NCBI GenBank assembly: GCA_018881555.1
Contig: JACAXG010000252.1
Location: 434,001 to 498,000 of the forward strand
Length of the DNA stretch: 64,000 nt
Origin: Amblyornis subalaris
Taxonomy: Eukaryota > Chordata > Aves > Passeriformes > Ptilonorhynchidae
Direction of reading: 5' to 3'
Shown: in pieces, positions 39,601 through 50,199 of the stretch
Layout of the letters: each line of letters begins with the position of its first letter
Numbering within the stretch: the stretch's first letter is position 1
Position numbers and translations under genes: made by a program
Notes under the pieces: model-generated
What the model was told of the DNA's origin: nothing
The model's database searches: none
Seen by the model: only the letters and a program-made list of their open reading frames with translations

Positions 39601-42600
39601 GAGAGGGTCTATCTGTGGGGTAGGGTGACCCATTCAAAGCAGCTTTGTCTCTTGCCTTCAAACCCCTGCCCTGCACAGACACAGCTTGATGCACAATGAA
39701 GAGCAAATGTGCAAGAGGAAACAGCTCCCTGACTGAGGAGACAACAAATGAGCAAGTGAGAGAGGAGTCACACTGTCGGCAGTCCCTGTGGTTGAACTCT
39801 CAGAGCTGTTTCTTCTCAGTGATGTTTTACTGTTGCAGTTGTCGTTTTGGATGCTGGTGGACATTCCATAAGTCTCCCTCCTGTTTCTTCCTTCCCCTCT
39901 GCTAACACTTGACCTCTCCTTCATAAACCTGTGGTTCTTGCTCCTCTGAAGTAGTTCAGTATGCCTGAGGATTCAGCAGTGTTAAAGCAACCTTGATTTA
40001 TGTCAGCTGCAAAGCTAGCCTGTCATTTTGAGAGAAAATCATATTAGCTCAGGGAATTGAAAACAAAAAGTCCTCAGAGTCTTTATATTTAGAGCTTGAC
40101 CTGTATATTTATTTCTATGTTATGTGCCTTGCCTGCAAATGGCACTTAAATGTAACATCTGATGAACCTGAGCTGTGTTTCCATGGAACACAGGATCCTA
40201 CTTTCTCCTCTGTGAGTAATTCTTTTGTCTGTGGAAGTTTCTGATCATAGCTATAGGATCCAGTTCCTCTCATAATCTATGTATGTGTATACANGTGTAT
40301 ATGCAAATATATTTATATGCCTAAATTGCTCTATGATGTTTTCTTTCATATTTTANTCTAATTTAAGATAACATAATCCATTCTTTGGTGTGGAATGCAG
40401 ATATGTGGTTTCTTCTGGTCTNTGCACCCAAACTGTTGTCTTACTGCAGAAGAATGTTAAATTAAACTCTGAAGTGCAACAGAAGTAATCACTGATTGGG
40501 TAGCATAATAACCAAAACGCATTTGGGTTAGGGAATGAAGAAATCTGATTTCTTCCTTCTGGTGTGCTTTGTGCACTTATAAACACCAATCCAATGTGGA
40601 CTGTGATGTTGGCAGCTTCACTTTTTACCTCCACTGGCCACAGTCCCCGGTAGCACTGAGCATTGCAAGACTGGGTTTGCTTGTGATTTGGCTGTGGCCA
40701 GTCACCACTTGGGACCAAGTCATGCAGAAGGAAAGAGAAAGTAGGCTTCCACCTGTTGCAAATTCAGCTTGGTGTGCAGTGGGCATAGCAGTGGGTGTAA
40801 GAGTACTTATTTGTGTGTATAAAAGNAGGGCCAGTACTGGGCTACTCCCTGAGACGTGGCTGTGGCCACGGCCACCAGCTGACCATGCAGCAGGGAGTCA
40901 GCATCCAGCTTTCCTGTTGTGCTGGCAGCAGGATCTGTCAAGGGGAGAGCGAGATATGGCAAGGTGTTTTGTTTGTAGAGCAACTGGCACAAACTCTGCA
41001 GGACTTGAAGCAGGTATGATTTGTGTATTTTTGTTTCACTTTTTGTGAAGGCTGATCACCCTGAGGTCCCTGAGACAGCTGTGGTTGGGTATCCACATAA
41101 GATCAAAGGAGAAGGTATGTGAAAAGCAGTGTCCTGACATGACATCTACATATACTTCCCTTAAATTCTAACCCAGGCTACATGTTAGGAGATGCTTAGG
41201 GAATGGGAGGGCAGTTATCCTTAGGCTGACTGGCATTGCAGCCCCGAGAGACAACGATAGCCCTGAAAATAGCTACATGTTCCTAACCTGGGTGTTACTC
41301 CTTAAACTGTTTTCATACATAGTGTTTTATGTGTATGGTAGAGCTTCCTTTTAAAGGATTGTGCTTAGAGATGTCCTTTGAACAGTATGGGAATAGCTGA
41401 TTTGCGTTGGCCAGCTTTTGATCCCAATGACACCTTGGTNATTTATGTTGACTGGTCATTGTCANTGAGATCAGTCAGAAGTGCCAAGAAAAGGCTGGGC
41501 CATCATTTGAGGGCTGGAGTCTGACTTGCTTTTGTAAACAAGATCAATGGTTTTCTTGTTAGTCCCTAGAACGTGCATAGGAATGATTTGAAACTTTCCT
41601 TGGCATTCAAATAAGCATCCTTGGTCTTGCCAGCCAGTATCTAATATGAAGTTTGTGGCTTCTGCTCATTTGTCTTCCAGGTGCCTTTGCTTTCATAGTG
41701 CTAAAGGAGCAGACAGCTCATGTCGACCATATCAAAGAAGAGCTCAAAACCATAGTGGCTTCCAAGATAGCAAAGTATGCTGTGCCTGACCACATTCTGG
41801 TAAGTGGGAGACTGAAACTGGTACCAGCACCAGGAAATGGTCACATCAAGCAACCCTCACCGTCCTGCCTGCACTGCTGCTGTTGTCCTCCTCTGGCAGG
41901 ATAAAGAAGCAGAACAGAACCAACTGGAGGGATCCTAGGAAGGGGAGGGCAGGTGCAGTGATCTGTCTGCATGTGAGAGAGGCACTGAGAGGCAGTGACA
42001 CTTCCACTGCCCAGCTAGTTTGCGCTGATAATTAGCATCAGCCTCAGATCTCGAAGCACTGGCTGTTTCTGTTGCACAACAGGCAGCTGTTCAGCCTGGC
42101 CCTGGAAGCACTGATCAGGTCCAGGCTCTGTCTCAAGCTTCCTCAGCTTTCAGCAGCTCCCTTTGTATGTTAGGAGAGAGTTCACAAAGCTGCCCCTTAG
42201 CTGTCCCCCAAGGTCTGCCTGCATCCCTTTCCCTCTTCTTGGAGGCAGTGACCAGACCACTTCTTTGAGGGGCTCTGCTTTAGCCACATGCTTGTAAGGT
42301 GGACACCAAGGCACAGGTAACAGAATACAACAGGAGCAGGCAAGGCTGTCTCCTTCAACTTGGAACAGCCCAAGATATCCTCAGTGGATTGGAGAAGCTT
42401 CCTTGCAGGTGTGTGAGGGAATGCCTTCATTTCCCTGTGTTTTGGGGAAGTCCTGCAGAGAAGTCCCATAACTCTTTCTTTGCATGTCAGTTAATGCTAT
42501 AGAGTTTTGTAGCCTACTGGCCTGATCATGTAGCAAAATATGAGACCATTTGGCATCTCTGTTCAGTCCCTGAGAACTCTTCACCAGGCTCAAATTTGTG

Positions 42601-43371
42601 CTAAAGCCTTTGAATTTGCTGCTAAGTCCTTCCCAGGAGGCATAGCCAAGGCATTTAACATTGGTCTGGTTATGAAGGAAGGTGTGCAGGCTGACAGATA
42701 CCAGGCAGAGAGAAACATCAGCAGACAGGAGATATCCCTTGAGTAGGAGACCCTGCAGCTGATGTGCAGAATTGTGTTGCTTTATATTTCTGCCCTGTAA
42801 AAGGGAATATATCTATTTCTGTCTGTTCTGGTAATGCGTTGAGATCTGTGTCACCATTAATGCCTGAGTTTTCATGTGTAATTAGATTTCAACAGTTAAC
42901 AGCATATTCAGGACCTGATTCCCAAAAGAGCTGTACATCCTGCAGCACCCAGGCACGGTAATGGGGAACAAAGCCCACTTAAAATAAGAATAAAATGTAT
43001 AGCACAAGGAATTGATGCTAGTGACACTCCTTTCCTTGGACAGAATCTAGTGTGCTTGATGATCTGTTTCCCAGGAGCCTCAAAGGAGCTGTGCCCATGA
43101 AATAGTGTGCCAGGCTTAGGATAGTTCAGCCAGATTTCCTTGTGGTTTCCAGCAGGACTCAAGTTCTACTAAAGGTGTGTCTTTCCTTTCTTTGCAGGTG
43201 GTAAAGCGTCTCCCTAAAACCCGATCAGGGAAGATCATGAGAAGGCTGCTGAGGAAAGTAGTCACTGAACAATCAAGCAACATGGGAGATGTCACCACAC
43301 TTGATGATCCAAGTGTTGTCAAGGAGATATTGGATGCTTACCAGAAATACAAGGAGAAGAGTTCCTCATAA
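15306..43371 (+). CDS. ACSS1: Acetyl-CoA synthetase 2-like, mitochondrial (complete gene, 14 coding exons)
   Basis: The enzyme joins acetate and CoA with ATP hydrolysis to AMP, through an acetyl-adenylate, giving acetyl-CoA in the mitochondrial matrix. Exons: 15,306-15,600; 18,791-18,887; 26,908-27,107; 28,240-28,415; 30,364-30,516; 32,156-32,303; 32,599-32,736; 33,294-33,386; 37,152-37,264; 37,660-37,786; 39,445-39,572; 41,051-41,114; 41,681-41,799; 43,198-43,371. All joins are GT-AG and in frame, giving 674 residues against 689 in human. The Arg-rich, acid-free first 33 residues are a typical matrix-targeting peptide, which separates ACSS1 from cytosolic ACSS2. Motifs seen: [11 protein letters not shown] (280-290, phosphate loop), TWWQTETGG (about 429-437), YYFTGDGAY (515-523), [14 protein letters not shown], and PKTRSGK with the catalytic Lys at 629, equivalent to the Lys that SIRT3 deacetylates in mammals. 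No stop or frameshift; the single N in the coding sequence (32,660) is synonymous. Confidence 0.97.
18791..18887 (+). CDS. ACSS1: ACSS1 exon 2
   Basis: TTTTTTACAG acceptor; CATACAG before GTATGG. Encodes VNCLDQHV through VTYR (residues 99-131, phase 2 end), strongly like vertebrate ACSS1. It lies 3.2 kb after exon 1 and 8 kb before exon 3. Confidence 0.95.
18888..26907 (+). other. ACSS1 intron 2 (longest intron, 8.0 kb)
   Basis: No internal gene found. It contains an LTR-end fragment at about 25,393-25,470. Otherwise unremarkable mixed-composition DNA; open frames up to about 149 codons occur on both strands without recognisable domains. Confidence 0.8.
25393..25470 (-). mobile_element. Truncated LTR end inside ACSS1 intron 2
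   Basis: TGTCTTGGTTTAAGACAAG, followed by TTAAGGGCTGGACACTCCC, resembles base for base the outer end of the solo LTR at 62,322 (TGTCTCAGTTTGAGACAAT, then TTACGGGGTGGAGACTC). Both read as the 3' end of a minus-strand LTR. The rest of the element is not recognisable and no target-site duplication was found. Confidence 0.5.
26908..27107 (+). CDS. ACSS1: ACSS1 exon 3
   Basis: TGCCGCAG acceptor and GGACT before GTAAGT. Encodes residues 132-197 ([15 protein letters not shown]... to GRIMD) of the AMP-binding domain, including the conserved GDRVAIYM and [16 protein letters not shown] segments. Confidence 0.95.
27950..28076 (+). mobile_element. CR1 LINE 3' fragment in ACSS1 intron 3
   Basis: Contains GGACTAGATAACCTATGGAGGTTCCAGC, a diverged form of the CR1 3' tail (the usual version reads GACTAGATGACCT, then GAGGTCCCTTCCAAC). 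It is plus-oriented and decayed, ending about 160 bases before exon 4. Confidence 0.6.
28240..28415 (+). CDS. ACSS1: ACSS1 exon 4
   Basis: TCTTTTTAG acceptor; GAAGAG before GTATGT (phase 0). Encodes residues 198-256, with the [15 protein letters not shown] segment and [15 protein letters not shown]. Confidence 0.95.
30364..30516 (+). CDS. ACSS1: ACSS1 exon 5 (phosphate-binding motif)
   Basis: TTCTTAG acceptor; CACAAG before GTAACT. Encodes residues 257-307. It carries [19 protein letters not shown], the adenylate-forming enzyme phosphate loop. Human ACSS1 has Met where this copy has Lys (GSTGKPKG), which is the more usual residue in the family. Confidence 0.96.
32156..32303 (+). CDS. ACSS1: ACSS1 exon 6
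   Basis: TTTGCAG acceptor; CCAG before GTGAGG. Encodes residues from 308 ([20 protein letters not shown]...) to the conserved [23 protein letters not shown] is the acetyl-CoA synthetase signature in this stretch. Only 295 bases separate it from exon 7. Confidence 0.96.
32599..32736 (+). CDS. ACSS1: ACSS1 exon 7
   Basis: TTTTGCAG acceptor; TTCAG before GTAAGG. Encodes [15 protein letters not shown] through [12 protein letters not shown]. The N at 32,660 is the third base of a GCN codon, so alanine is kept whatever the base. Confidence 0.95.
33294..33386 (+). CDS. ACSS1: ACSS1 exon 8
   Basis: TGGTCTAG acceptor; GACAG before GTAAAA. Encodes [15 protein letters not shown] through VDTWWQT, the first half of the WWQTETGG substrate and adenine-pocket motif that is split by the following 3.8-kb intron. 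Confidence 0.95.
33387..37151 (+). other. ACSS1 intron 8 (3.8 kb)
   Basis: No internal gene or identifiable transposon. The central part (34.5-35.7 kb) is AT-rich and nearly free of long open frames. Confidence 0.8.
37152..37264 (+). CDS. ACSS1: ACSS1 exon 9
   Basis: TTCTTCCAG acceptor; GAGAAT before GTGAGT (phase 0). Encodes [18 protein letters not shown] to [12 protein letters not shown], completing the WWQTETGG motif. Confidence 0.95.
37403..37444. repeat. (TA)/(AG) compound microsatellite in ACSS1 intron 9
   Basis: A short TATATA run followed by AG dinucleotides, interrupted twice by CTAG. Intron 9 is only 395 bases long, so this repeat occupies about a tenth of it. Confidence 0.85.
37660..37786 (+). 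CDS. ACSS1: ACSS1 exon 10
   Basis: CCTGCAG acceptor; CCCAG before GTAAGG. Encodes [15 protein letters not shown] to YFKAYPG, with the conserved [16 protein letters not shown] segment. Confidence 0.95.
39445..39572 (+). CDS. ACSS1: ACSS1 exon 11 (ATPase/hinge motifs)
   Basis: TTGCTGCAG acceptor; GCAATG before GTAAGC. Encodes [12 protein letters not shown] (ribose-binding Asp at 520) and the hinge and C-terminal domain start [14 protein letters not shown]. Confidence 0.95.
41051..41114 (+). CDS. ACSS1: ACSS1 exon 12 (smallest)
   Basis: The acceptor is TTTTTGTGAAG, a less usual AAG end after a T-rich tract; GAAG before GTATGT. Encodes [21 protein letters not shown]. Human ACSS1 has the same segment, so the unusual acceptor is accepted. 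Confidence 0.9.
41681..41799 (+). CDS. ACSS1: ACSS1 exon 13
   Basis: TGTCTTCCAG acceptor; ATTCTG before GTAAGT (phase 0). Encodes [17 protein letters not shown] to [11 protein letters not shown] of the mobile C-terminal domain. Confidence 0.95.
43198..43371 (+). CDS. ACSS1: ACSS1 exon 14 (catalytic lysine, stop)
   Basis: TCTTTGCAG acceptor; ends in TAA at 43,369-43,371. Encodes [20 protein letters not shown], with the adenylation Lys at residue 629, then a variable acidic tail ending KEKSSS. The tail differs from human ACSS1 in its last residues. Confidence 0.96.
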   Translation: MVKRLPKTRSGKIMRRLLRKVVTEQSSNMGDVTTLDDPSVVKEILDAYQKYKEKSSS

Positions 43372-45397
43372 NAGGCAGCTCTGGAATTTCTCTCCTTTGG
43401 AAATGTGGAAGGTCTCAAANAACCAGGCAAACGACATAGTTCTCTCTTGGTGGTTTTTTTAAAAACTGTTTCCTTCTAGGGGAACAAGATTTTCCACTCC
43501 ACAACATACTTTGAGATGCACAAGGCTAGGAGCAGTCTGCAGTTTTACTCAGTGAGCTCCTTTTCNTTGCTCTCAGGGCTGTTGTAGAGCAGCCATTGGT
43601 GGTTTCCATGAGCTATCCTGAAATTTAACACAAGCTGAAGCAAGATGCAAATGTTAATGTTCCTCATTGTAATCTTACTGTACAGGGAAATTTTTTTTAT
43701 GCAATACTTCTTGCTGTTTTAAAAGAAGCCCTGGAATACACTTCTTCAATTTTTNCTTCAGCTTGGATATCTGAGTTCAAGAAGCTGTATTTCACTGCAA
43801 CTGTGGTGCCTTTTCAGCAATGCTGGGTATCCTAGCAGATNTTTCATATGCATTATTAGGAAAATGAGAAGGATGTGGCTAGTCTGATAATTCTTCCTTG
43901 ACTTTACCCAGTTATTCTAATATCTCTTTTGGCTTTTCTCATATGGATTTGTTCCTACCACCACGTGTCCTAGGACCTCCCAGAGACGGTGAGCTTGTGA
44001 CCTTCATGTCCCATCTAGATAACCCACCACTAGCACTTCCAGCTGCAGAAAGGAGCCACAAAGCCCATGACTGGACTTCCTANATGTCCTCAATGCATTG
44101 CTGCCATGCTGATTTTCCAAAGATTTAAGTGCCATGTGGGTACCCACAAACTACACTGTCGACTAAAAAAGGTGCCTCTTAGATGCCTTGTGGAAAGCAA
44201 TAGCAGCATTCCAGACCAGCAACCTCNGAATAGCAGGGAAGAATAGGCTTTGTCTTTCCTATGCTTTCAAAATTGCAACTAACATAGTCAGTGTTTTATT
44301 TCTTGACTCGTTTTATCATGAACACATTCCAGTTGAAGTACTCCTTATATTTGGGCTGTACAGAAGAATTTGCTAGTAGGGTTACTTGTTCCTGAATTTA
44401 ATTGGAGCAACACTGCTTTCTCCAGTGGGACTATGTACTGGAAAGACAATTTGTGTACCTAACTGGAGGCAAGAAAGGCAGGAGGGAAATGGGTAGGTGA
44501 TCTGTAGGACTGGGAAAGGAGGGGTGAGTTTTTTGGCCAGCAGAGAGTCTGATACCACAATGGGAGCAGGCTGCTTGAAGTATGATGTGTTCTCAAAGAC
44601 AGGTGTGTTGTCTCAGATCCCAGAGTTCCTCTGAGTGCACCAGCTGCATTTGTTTTTTTTAAAAATTATTTTAAACATCTCTAGGGACTGAGTAGTATAG
44701 TAAGGAATACCATGCTTTNTTAAATATCCCATCTTCTGACTGAAATCCATTTTTACATAAGGTAAGTAGACACCCTGTGGACTTTCTGGGAAGTTGAAGA
44801 TCAGAAGGTTTGAAGGTTTGCTAGAGTTGACAGGATGTTAATATTTTAGGCGATAGACACTACTGNATTGCCACTGCAAAAGAAAAACAAACAACCTGCT
44901 TCCTTGAGTAATTTTCAAGTGGGAAGCAGATAAGGGTTAATGTTTTTGACAGAAAAAGTAGACTCNGTTGTTCAAACAAGTTGTCTCCACACAGTCTGAA
45001 ATAATGGTGTAGAGGAAGAAAAATTACTTTTGAACAAGATGACACACTTCCCTTTTGGTCAAGAATGCATTTCCTATATTATGGACATAGAATTTCCTTG
45101 TCTTGCTGACCTGAAATTTCCATGNGAAGGTGTGACCCAGTGGTCACAGACCCGTGGTTTAGTTCATCTGAACTGTCTCACNAACAGTCTGTGTGAGGAG
45201 CAATGTGCTTTGGTGCCTTGGGACATTTGTCATGCAATTCATCTGCTCAGGGAGAACGAGATGGGTGCACTCTCTGTTGTCTCAGCTTGCATGGGCTTAG
45301 GGACCATGGCTGCCAGGGAGGTTCCAGGCTGACCAGGAAGCTGCAGAAGCACAATAAATTCACAGCTATGCCAGCTGTGGTGCAGGCGGGAAGTTGT
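43372..45397 (+). other. ACSS1 3' UTR and flank
   Basis: No canonical AATAAA follows the stop until 45,353-45,358, two kilobases on; the variant AATACA occurs at about 43,735. The transcript therefore either uses a variant signal within about 400 bases or has a 2-kb 3' UTR ending just before the CR1 fragment. No other gene is seen. Confidence 0.45.
45353..45358 (+). terminator. First canonical polyadenylation signal after ACSS1
   Basis: AATAAA in the context CACAATAAATTC. It is the first canonical hexamer downstream of the ACSS1 stop, but about 2 kb away, so its use is uncertain. Confidence 0.3.
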
Positions 45398-45535
45398 GTA
45401 TGTGTGCCCCATCCCTGGAAGGGTTCAAGGCCAGGCTGGATGGGGCTTGAAGCAACCTGGTCTAGTGGAAGGTGTCCCTGCTCATGGCAGAGGGGTTGTA
45501 ACTAGATGATCTTTGAGGTCCTTTCCATACAAGCG
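45398..45535 (+). mobile_element. CR1 LINE 3' fragment
   Basis: Reads like the end of a CR1 element on the plus strand: CATCCCTGGAAGGGTTCAAG, GGCCAGGCTGGATGGGGCTT, GGTCTAGTGGAAGGTGTCCC, then CTAGATGATCTTTGAGGTCC. The terminal ATTCTATG repeats are eroded. Confidence 0.9.
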
Positions 45536-48500
45536 TCATTTCCACAGCTGAGCTGTNGTGCTTGGGCACTTCATCTGCTTGGAGGCCCCCTTGGGGTATT
45601 CCAAGAGAGCACGTGGTGCTTTTGTGCTGCCCACATGCTGTTCTGCAGTGGACACGGGTTGTGCTGGGCAGCCTCAATCACCACCTCTCCTGGTAAAACT
45701 GCACTTCTGCACCTGTCCCANCATTGGCTCTTGGAGCTGACAGCCNGTGCCCAGCCCATATAATAGCATCCTGAGTTTAGTCAAAACAGAGCTAGGCAGG
45801 CCTTGGAAAGAGCACTTCTTATGAAAAGACCGATACTGTGCTTTACTGAGTAGGCTACTCATAGAAAGCTTTAAATTAAAATTGAAATTTTACGTTTTCC
45901 TTCCAGAGTTCAAATTTTCCATCCAGAGAAGTCTCTATTTCTTCTTTCTACCCACTATCTCTGCTAACTGCAGCAGTTGCCTCTTCACTGCAAGCTTGAG
46001 TTGAGCTTTGCATTTTCATGAAGAACAGCACTGGTGTGTGGCGACAGTGCTTTCTACTTCACATGCAGCAGGCTTGTGGCTCAGGGAGGGATTCAGCCCA
46101 TAGAACTGGCACTGGTTTCCTCAGTGCCTGAAGTGCCAGGAAGGAGGTAGCTTGTGAAGGACCCCAGGCTTGTAGTCTTAAGACCTGATCTTCACTCATC
46201 AGTGAAGGAGGCAGATATCAGTGGATCATGAGACAAATTTGGGGGCAATTACTTCATTTAGAAAAACAGAGTTGTTGAATTCTTCTAAACCTTTGTGTGT
46301 CTATGAGTGATGTATGGGTTGTCAGATTGCCTTTGTAGCTTCATTAAATGAGATCCAAAGTCAATTTTACCTGTTGCAGTTTGTTGCAAAGGGCTAATAT
46401 GCTTTTGTTTCCCCACACAGTTTTGCCGGTAAGACCTGGTCATGGTGCTTTTTTCCCCACTGGAAGCACAGACCATGATTTTTCCAATTTTAGAAAGGGA
46501 AAGTTCCACCTGTCTAGAAGTGTGTTTTGTACAGTCTAATGTTAAGCCTTTAATTGAATTTTGTTTACTTGTAATCATGCTTTAAACACATTTATTGTCC
46601 CTGACCAAAACCAGTTTCTTCAATGATCTCTGTATTCATATTTTCAGTAAAGGAAATACGTGTGATGGGTTGGCTTTGCATCATAGGTGTCAGGCTTTCC
46701 ATCCCCTCAGGGGCCTGGGACTTTCCCAGTTCTCTGAACTTTCAGAGAAGGGCAAAGGAGTTTGAGATCAGGATGAGTTGTGATCCAAATTGCTGTTTTG
46801 ATTTGCTCCTTTTCTCTAAACAGTAGCTCACAGGAAATGAGCTAATGCCAGAAAACTGCCAGTGCAAAACAAGGCAAAGTTGAAGAACATTTCGATGTCA
46901 ATAAGCTGCATGTCTCATGTAAATCCTGAGATCTCACTGCTCTACATTTCCTCCTGTGTGATGCAAACAGAGAATAATGAGTGGGAATATTTAATTACCA
47001 TTAGTTGATATGGACAGTTCAGCTCCTTGCTTTGTGCACACCTTGCACAAGTAGAAAAGAAGTGAAAGCAGGATGTGTGCGGGGAACATGAGAGTATTGC
47101 GTAGAAAGTGCATAGCTGTTCCAGAGTCAAGCAGATGAGCAGGAATTTCTTTCCAGGTGCCATGGACCGTTTGTAAGTGCCATGAACACATCTTTTGCAG
47201 GGTGTCTTGTCCATTAAGAAGTGAGGAAGACTGAGTTTCACCCTCTGCCTACCCCATGGATAACACTATAGGTGTAGTGCAGGGGANGGACACCATTAGC
47301 CTGCTACCTCCAGCAGCTGCTTCTGGAAAGATGCCAATGCCACTCTTAGATCTTGCAACCCTCTGGCAAGTCACAGAAAGGTCTAGACAGAAAAGCAGGT
47401 GTCTATCCCCTCACTTTGTCTCTCGATGCCGCAGCTGCCCTGATTTATTTACTGATAATTTACTGGTAAAATGGAGACTGTTTTGTGGTCTAACACAATT
47501 ATATTCAAGGGCTGTATCTGTGGCCAATTAAAGCCACAGAAATTTATTTCAGCGACAAGTTTCTGTTTTTAAATGAAGCAGGAACAGATGATCCATTTCC
47601 ACCTTGAAAACAGACAATTCTGGTCAGCAAATTGTCTTCTGGCTAAGTCTAGAGGTGAATCATGTTTTTCATGGCAGTGACCCCAGCCCTGTTTTGTCTG
47701 GAATAGAAGGATTTGGGGACAGAACCACCTTTTGGGGTGGAAATGATCACGGCTGTGCAAAAATTACCAGCCTACAAACATTGCTAATNAAATCTGCTGT
47801 GCTAGATCATTCTTACTCTTTCTATTTATAGCTACTGTGTATCTGCCTTGACTCCCTGTCTGAGGTAACAAAGCTTACTTTGGCTTTTCAGTATGTTCAT
47901 GCTGGGAGAGTAGAATCCAGTGCTTTTTAGTGTTCATCCTGTGCCTGACATGCAGAAGACTCAAATTTCCTTTTCTACCGATTGGATTTNGGGGATGTCA
48001 TTTTACTTTTCAGTGCCTTGGCATTCTGCATTCCCAGCAATGGCAGCCTCACGGCAGAGATGGAAGGGGTCGTGGAATACAAGTCCCAAGGTCCTGGGGT
48101 GAGCTGGTTGTTCAGGGAGGTGGATGTCCTTAAGGATCAGTGCTGCAAACATCTCTTGCAGCTGCTGGGCCTTTTGCCTGAGTTCAACCCGGACACAGAG
48201 TAAAGGACTCCTGCCATGCCTCCCTTTCCAGGCTAGAGACCCTCACTGTGGAAAGCCCACACATTTTGTTAACAGGCAAGATGCCAAACAGCCTTTCCCA
48301 TTCCTTGGCAGCAGGCAGCTGAGGGGCGCCCCTGTTCCAGCCAGCCATTGTCTATTGAGCTGCTCTTGCTAAACAATGCTTTTTGAAGAGTTAAGAAAGC
48401 TGTGGGTCCGCGCTCTGCGTTGCCACCCACGATCCTTTCTGTAGCACGAAGGCAAAGGAGACAGAAAAGTCTGAGAGCACTGTATTACCCAGGCAGCCAA

Positions 48501-48640
48501 GAAAGGAGCAAAGCAGATGTTTGGGGAGCCTGAGGGCTGACAGGGCCAGGGGCGTGGGTGTCACACTCGCATCTGGGATAATTCGTAGTAACGGATGAGG
48601 GGGACAAGCTACCACAGCAGAACCCGGCACCTCCGCATGC
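45536..48640. other. Intergenic, no gene recognised
   Basis: AT-rich DNA with short frames only; no splice-bounded exon, RNA gene or transposon end recognised. Confidence 0.4.
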
Positions 48641-48890
48641 CACAGCCCTGAAAGCAGCTCCGGGAGCCAGCAATTCGCCATGTGCCAGCCGCATACCAGA
48701 AAGCCAGGGGCTTTCTGCCTTCCCGTCCCACCGCAGGCCCTCCTCCCCGNCCCTTCCCTCGCCGCTCGCTCGCTCGGACAAAATCCACCCTGTGCCACCC
48801 CTCACGGCTGCCTTGGGGGCTCCCTGGCGCCATCTTGAGGGCCCCAGGCCTCGGCCTCNGCCGAAGGCCGTGAAAAAAGCAGCTCAAAAA
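48640..48890. promoter_or_regulatory. Small GC-rich island with YY1-type motif
   Basis: A local CpG-rich patch contains GGCGCCATCTTGAG (about 48,828-48,841), matching the GCCATCTTG core of YY1 sites, and repeated CGCTCG. On the minus strand the same motif places an ATG (AAGATGGCGCC), an arrangement common at YY1-controlled starts. No gene body is recognised on either side, so it may be a relic promoter of a kinase copy, an unannotated start site or chance. Confidence 0.3.
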
Positions 48891-50199
48891 CACACACAGA
48901 AAGTGCCCGAGGATTCCAAGGACAAGCTTTTGTCTACAGCATCAGTTTGCTTTCAGAGTCTGCACGAGATCATAAAATCACCGGCAGAAAAGAGCATGAA
49001 AAAGTTCTGCTTTGGCAGTACCTCGAAGGGTTGAGGGAGAGGGTTTTGTGGTGCTTACTCGCTCACAGGGACCCACAGAAAGTGTTGAAATGGTAAAAAT
49101 AGTCAACACCCCAGGAATTCGGAAGGAAAACGCAAGGAATTGGCAGCTAGCACCTCAGAAACATGAGGAGCAAAAGCCAATCCTCTAGCCAAGAGCTGCC
49201 TGGGCAGGGGCAATTCTTCAGCTTCCATCAGCGGGGCCATGGCTAGAAAGGGCAGCGAGCAGCTGAACTGAGCTTCTCCTGCCAGCCCCTGAAATGCCAG
49301 TTCTCCTTTGTGTGCGGTGGCGATTGTGCTTCAGACTCTGAACTTGTGGGGCTGCTCCTTGGGCACTGCTTGCACACAGCCACAGCGGTCCTGCAGCAGC
49401 TGTCCCCCCCACAGGGTTCTGGANCCTCCCTGAGGCCACCAAGGACTGCAGGAGGGAATGCGCCCAGGATCCGGTGCGTTGCCGCGGGCTGCATATCCGC
49501 TGGGGATCCTGTGGTGTCTTTGATGGGGGGAGTGGGGCAAATGGGATCGAGATGATCCAGGAATCAGAGCCCCACTGCACTCAGGGTTTTCTCCTCCCAG
49601 GGCTCCTCTGAGTTTAGCGAGCTAATGAAGCCTACCAAGCAAATGAGATCCTGGAGTGAGGGAAGGGCTGGCTGGGAAGGAGTCAGAGAAAGCTCAGCTA
49701 GGCATTTCCCTTCCAGTGGGGCTCCTGGGCAGAGAAAGGAGACAAGAAGAATGTCCCATCTCCTGACATTCCCTTTTTGCCTTTAATAGCCGTATTCCTA
49801 TCATGCCATAGCAGAGCTGACTTGATCACTTTGATGCCAGGGAGCACAAAGAACTTGAAGCTTGCTGGAGTCCAGCCCTGCCTGCCTATCTTGGAGCGGA
49901 GGGGAAAGATGAAGAATTGGGGCAGNGGTTGAGCCGAAAGGGCATTTTGCCGCTTTGCATTGCCTCCCAGCTTTTGCAGCGGGGCCACAACTCCATCCCT
50001 GCAAACCGCTCGCCTTTCCNAGGCGTGCGCGGGCCTGGCTGGCAGCTGAGGGTTCTTGAAGTGGCTGCTGCAGTTGGAAACAGGAGCCACTGTTTAACTT
50101 TTCAGNTTGCTTAAGGCCTTCCTAAATGCCATAGAGTGGCTGAGGAAGGACACATAAAGATTCCCCTGGACAAAGGGGACCAAAAGCTTGGAAAAGGAT
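48891..50199. other. Flank of the kinase cluster, no gene recognised
   Basis: Composition is richer in GC than the ACSS1 flank. Frames of 80-130 codons occur on the minus strand, but none shows kinase motifs. It could be old duplicated sequence from the kinase cluster, which I cannot confirm by eye. Confidence 0.35.
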
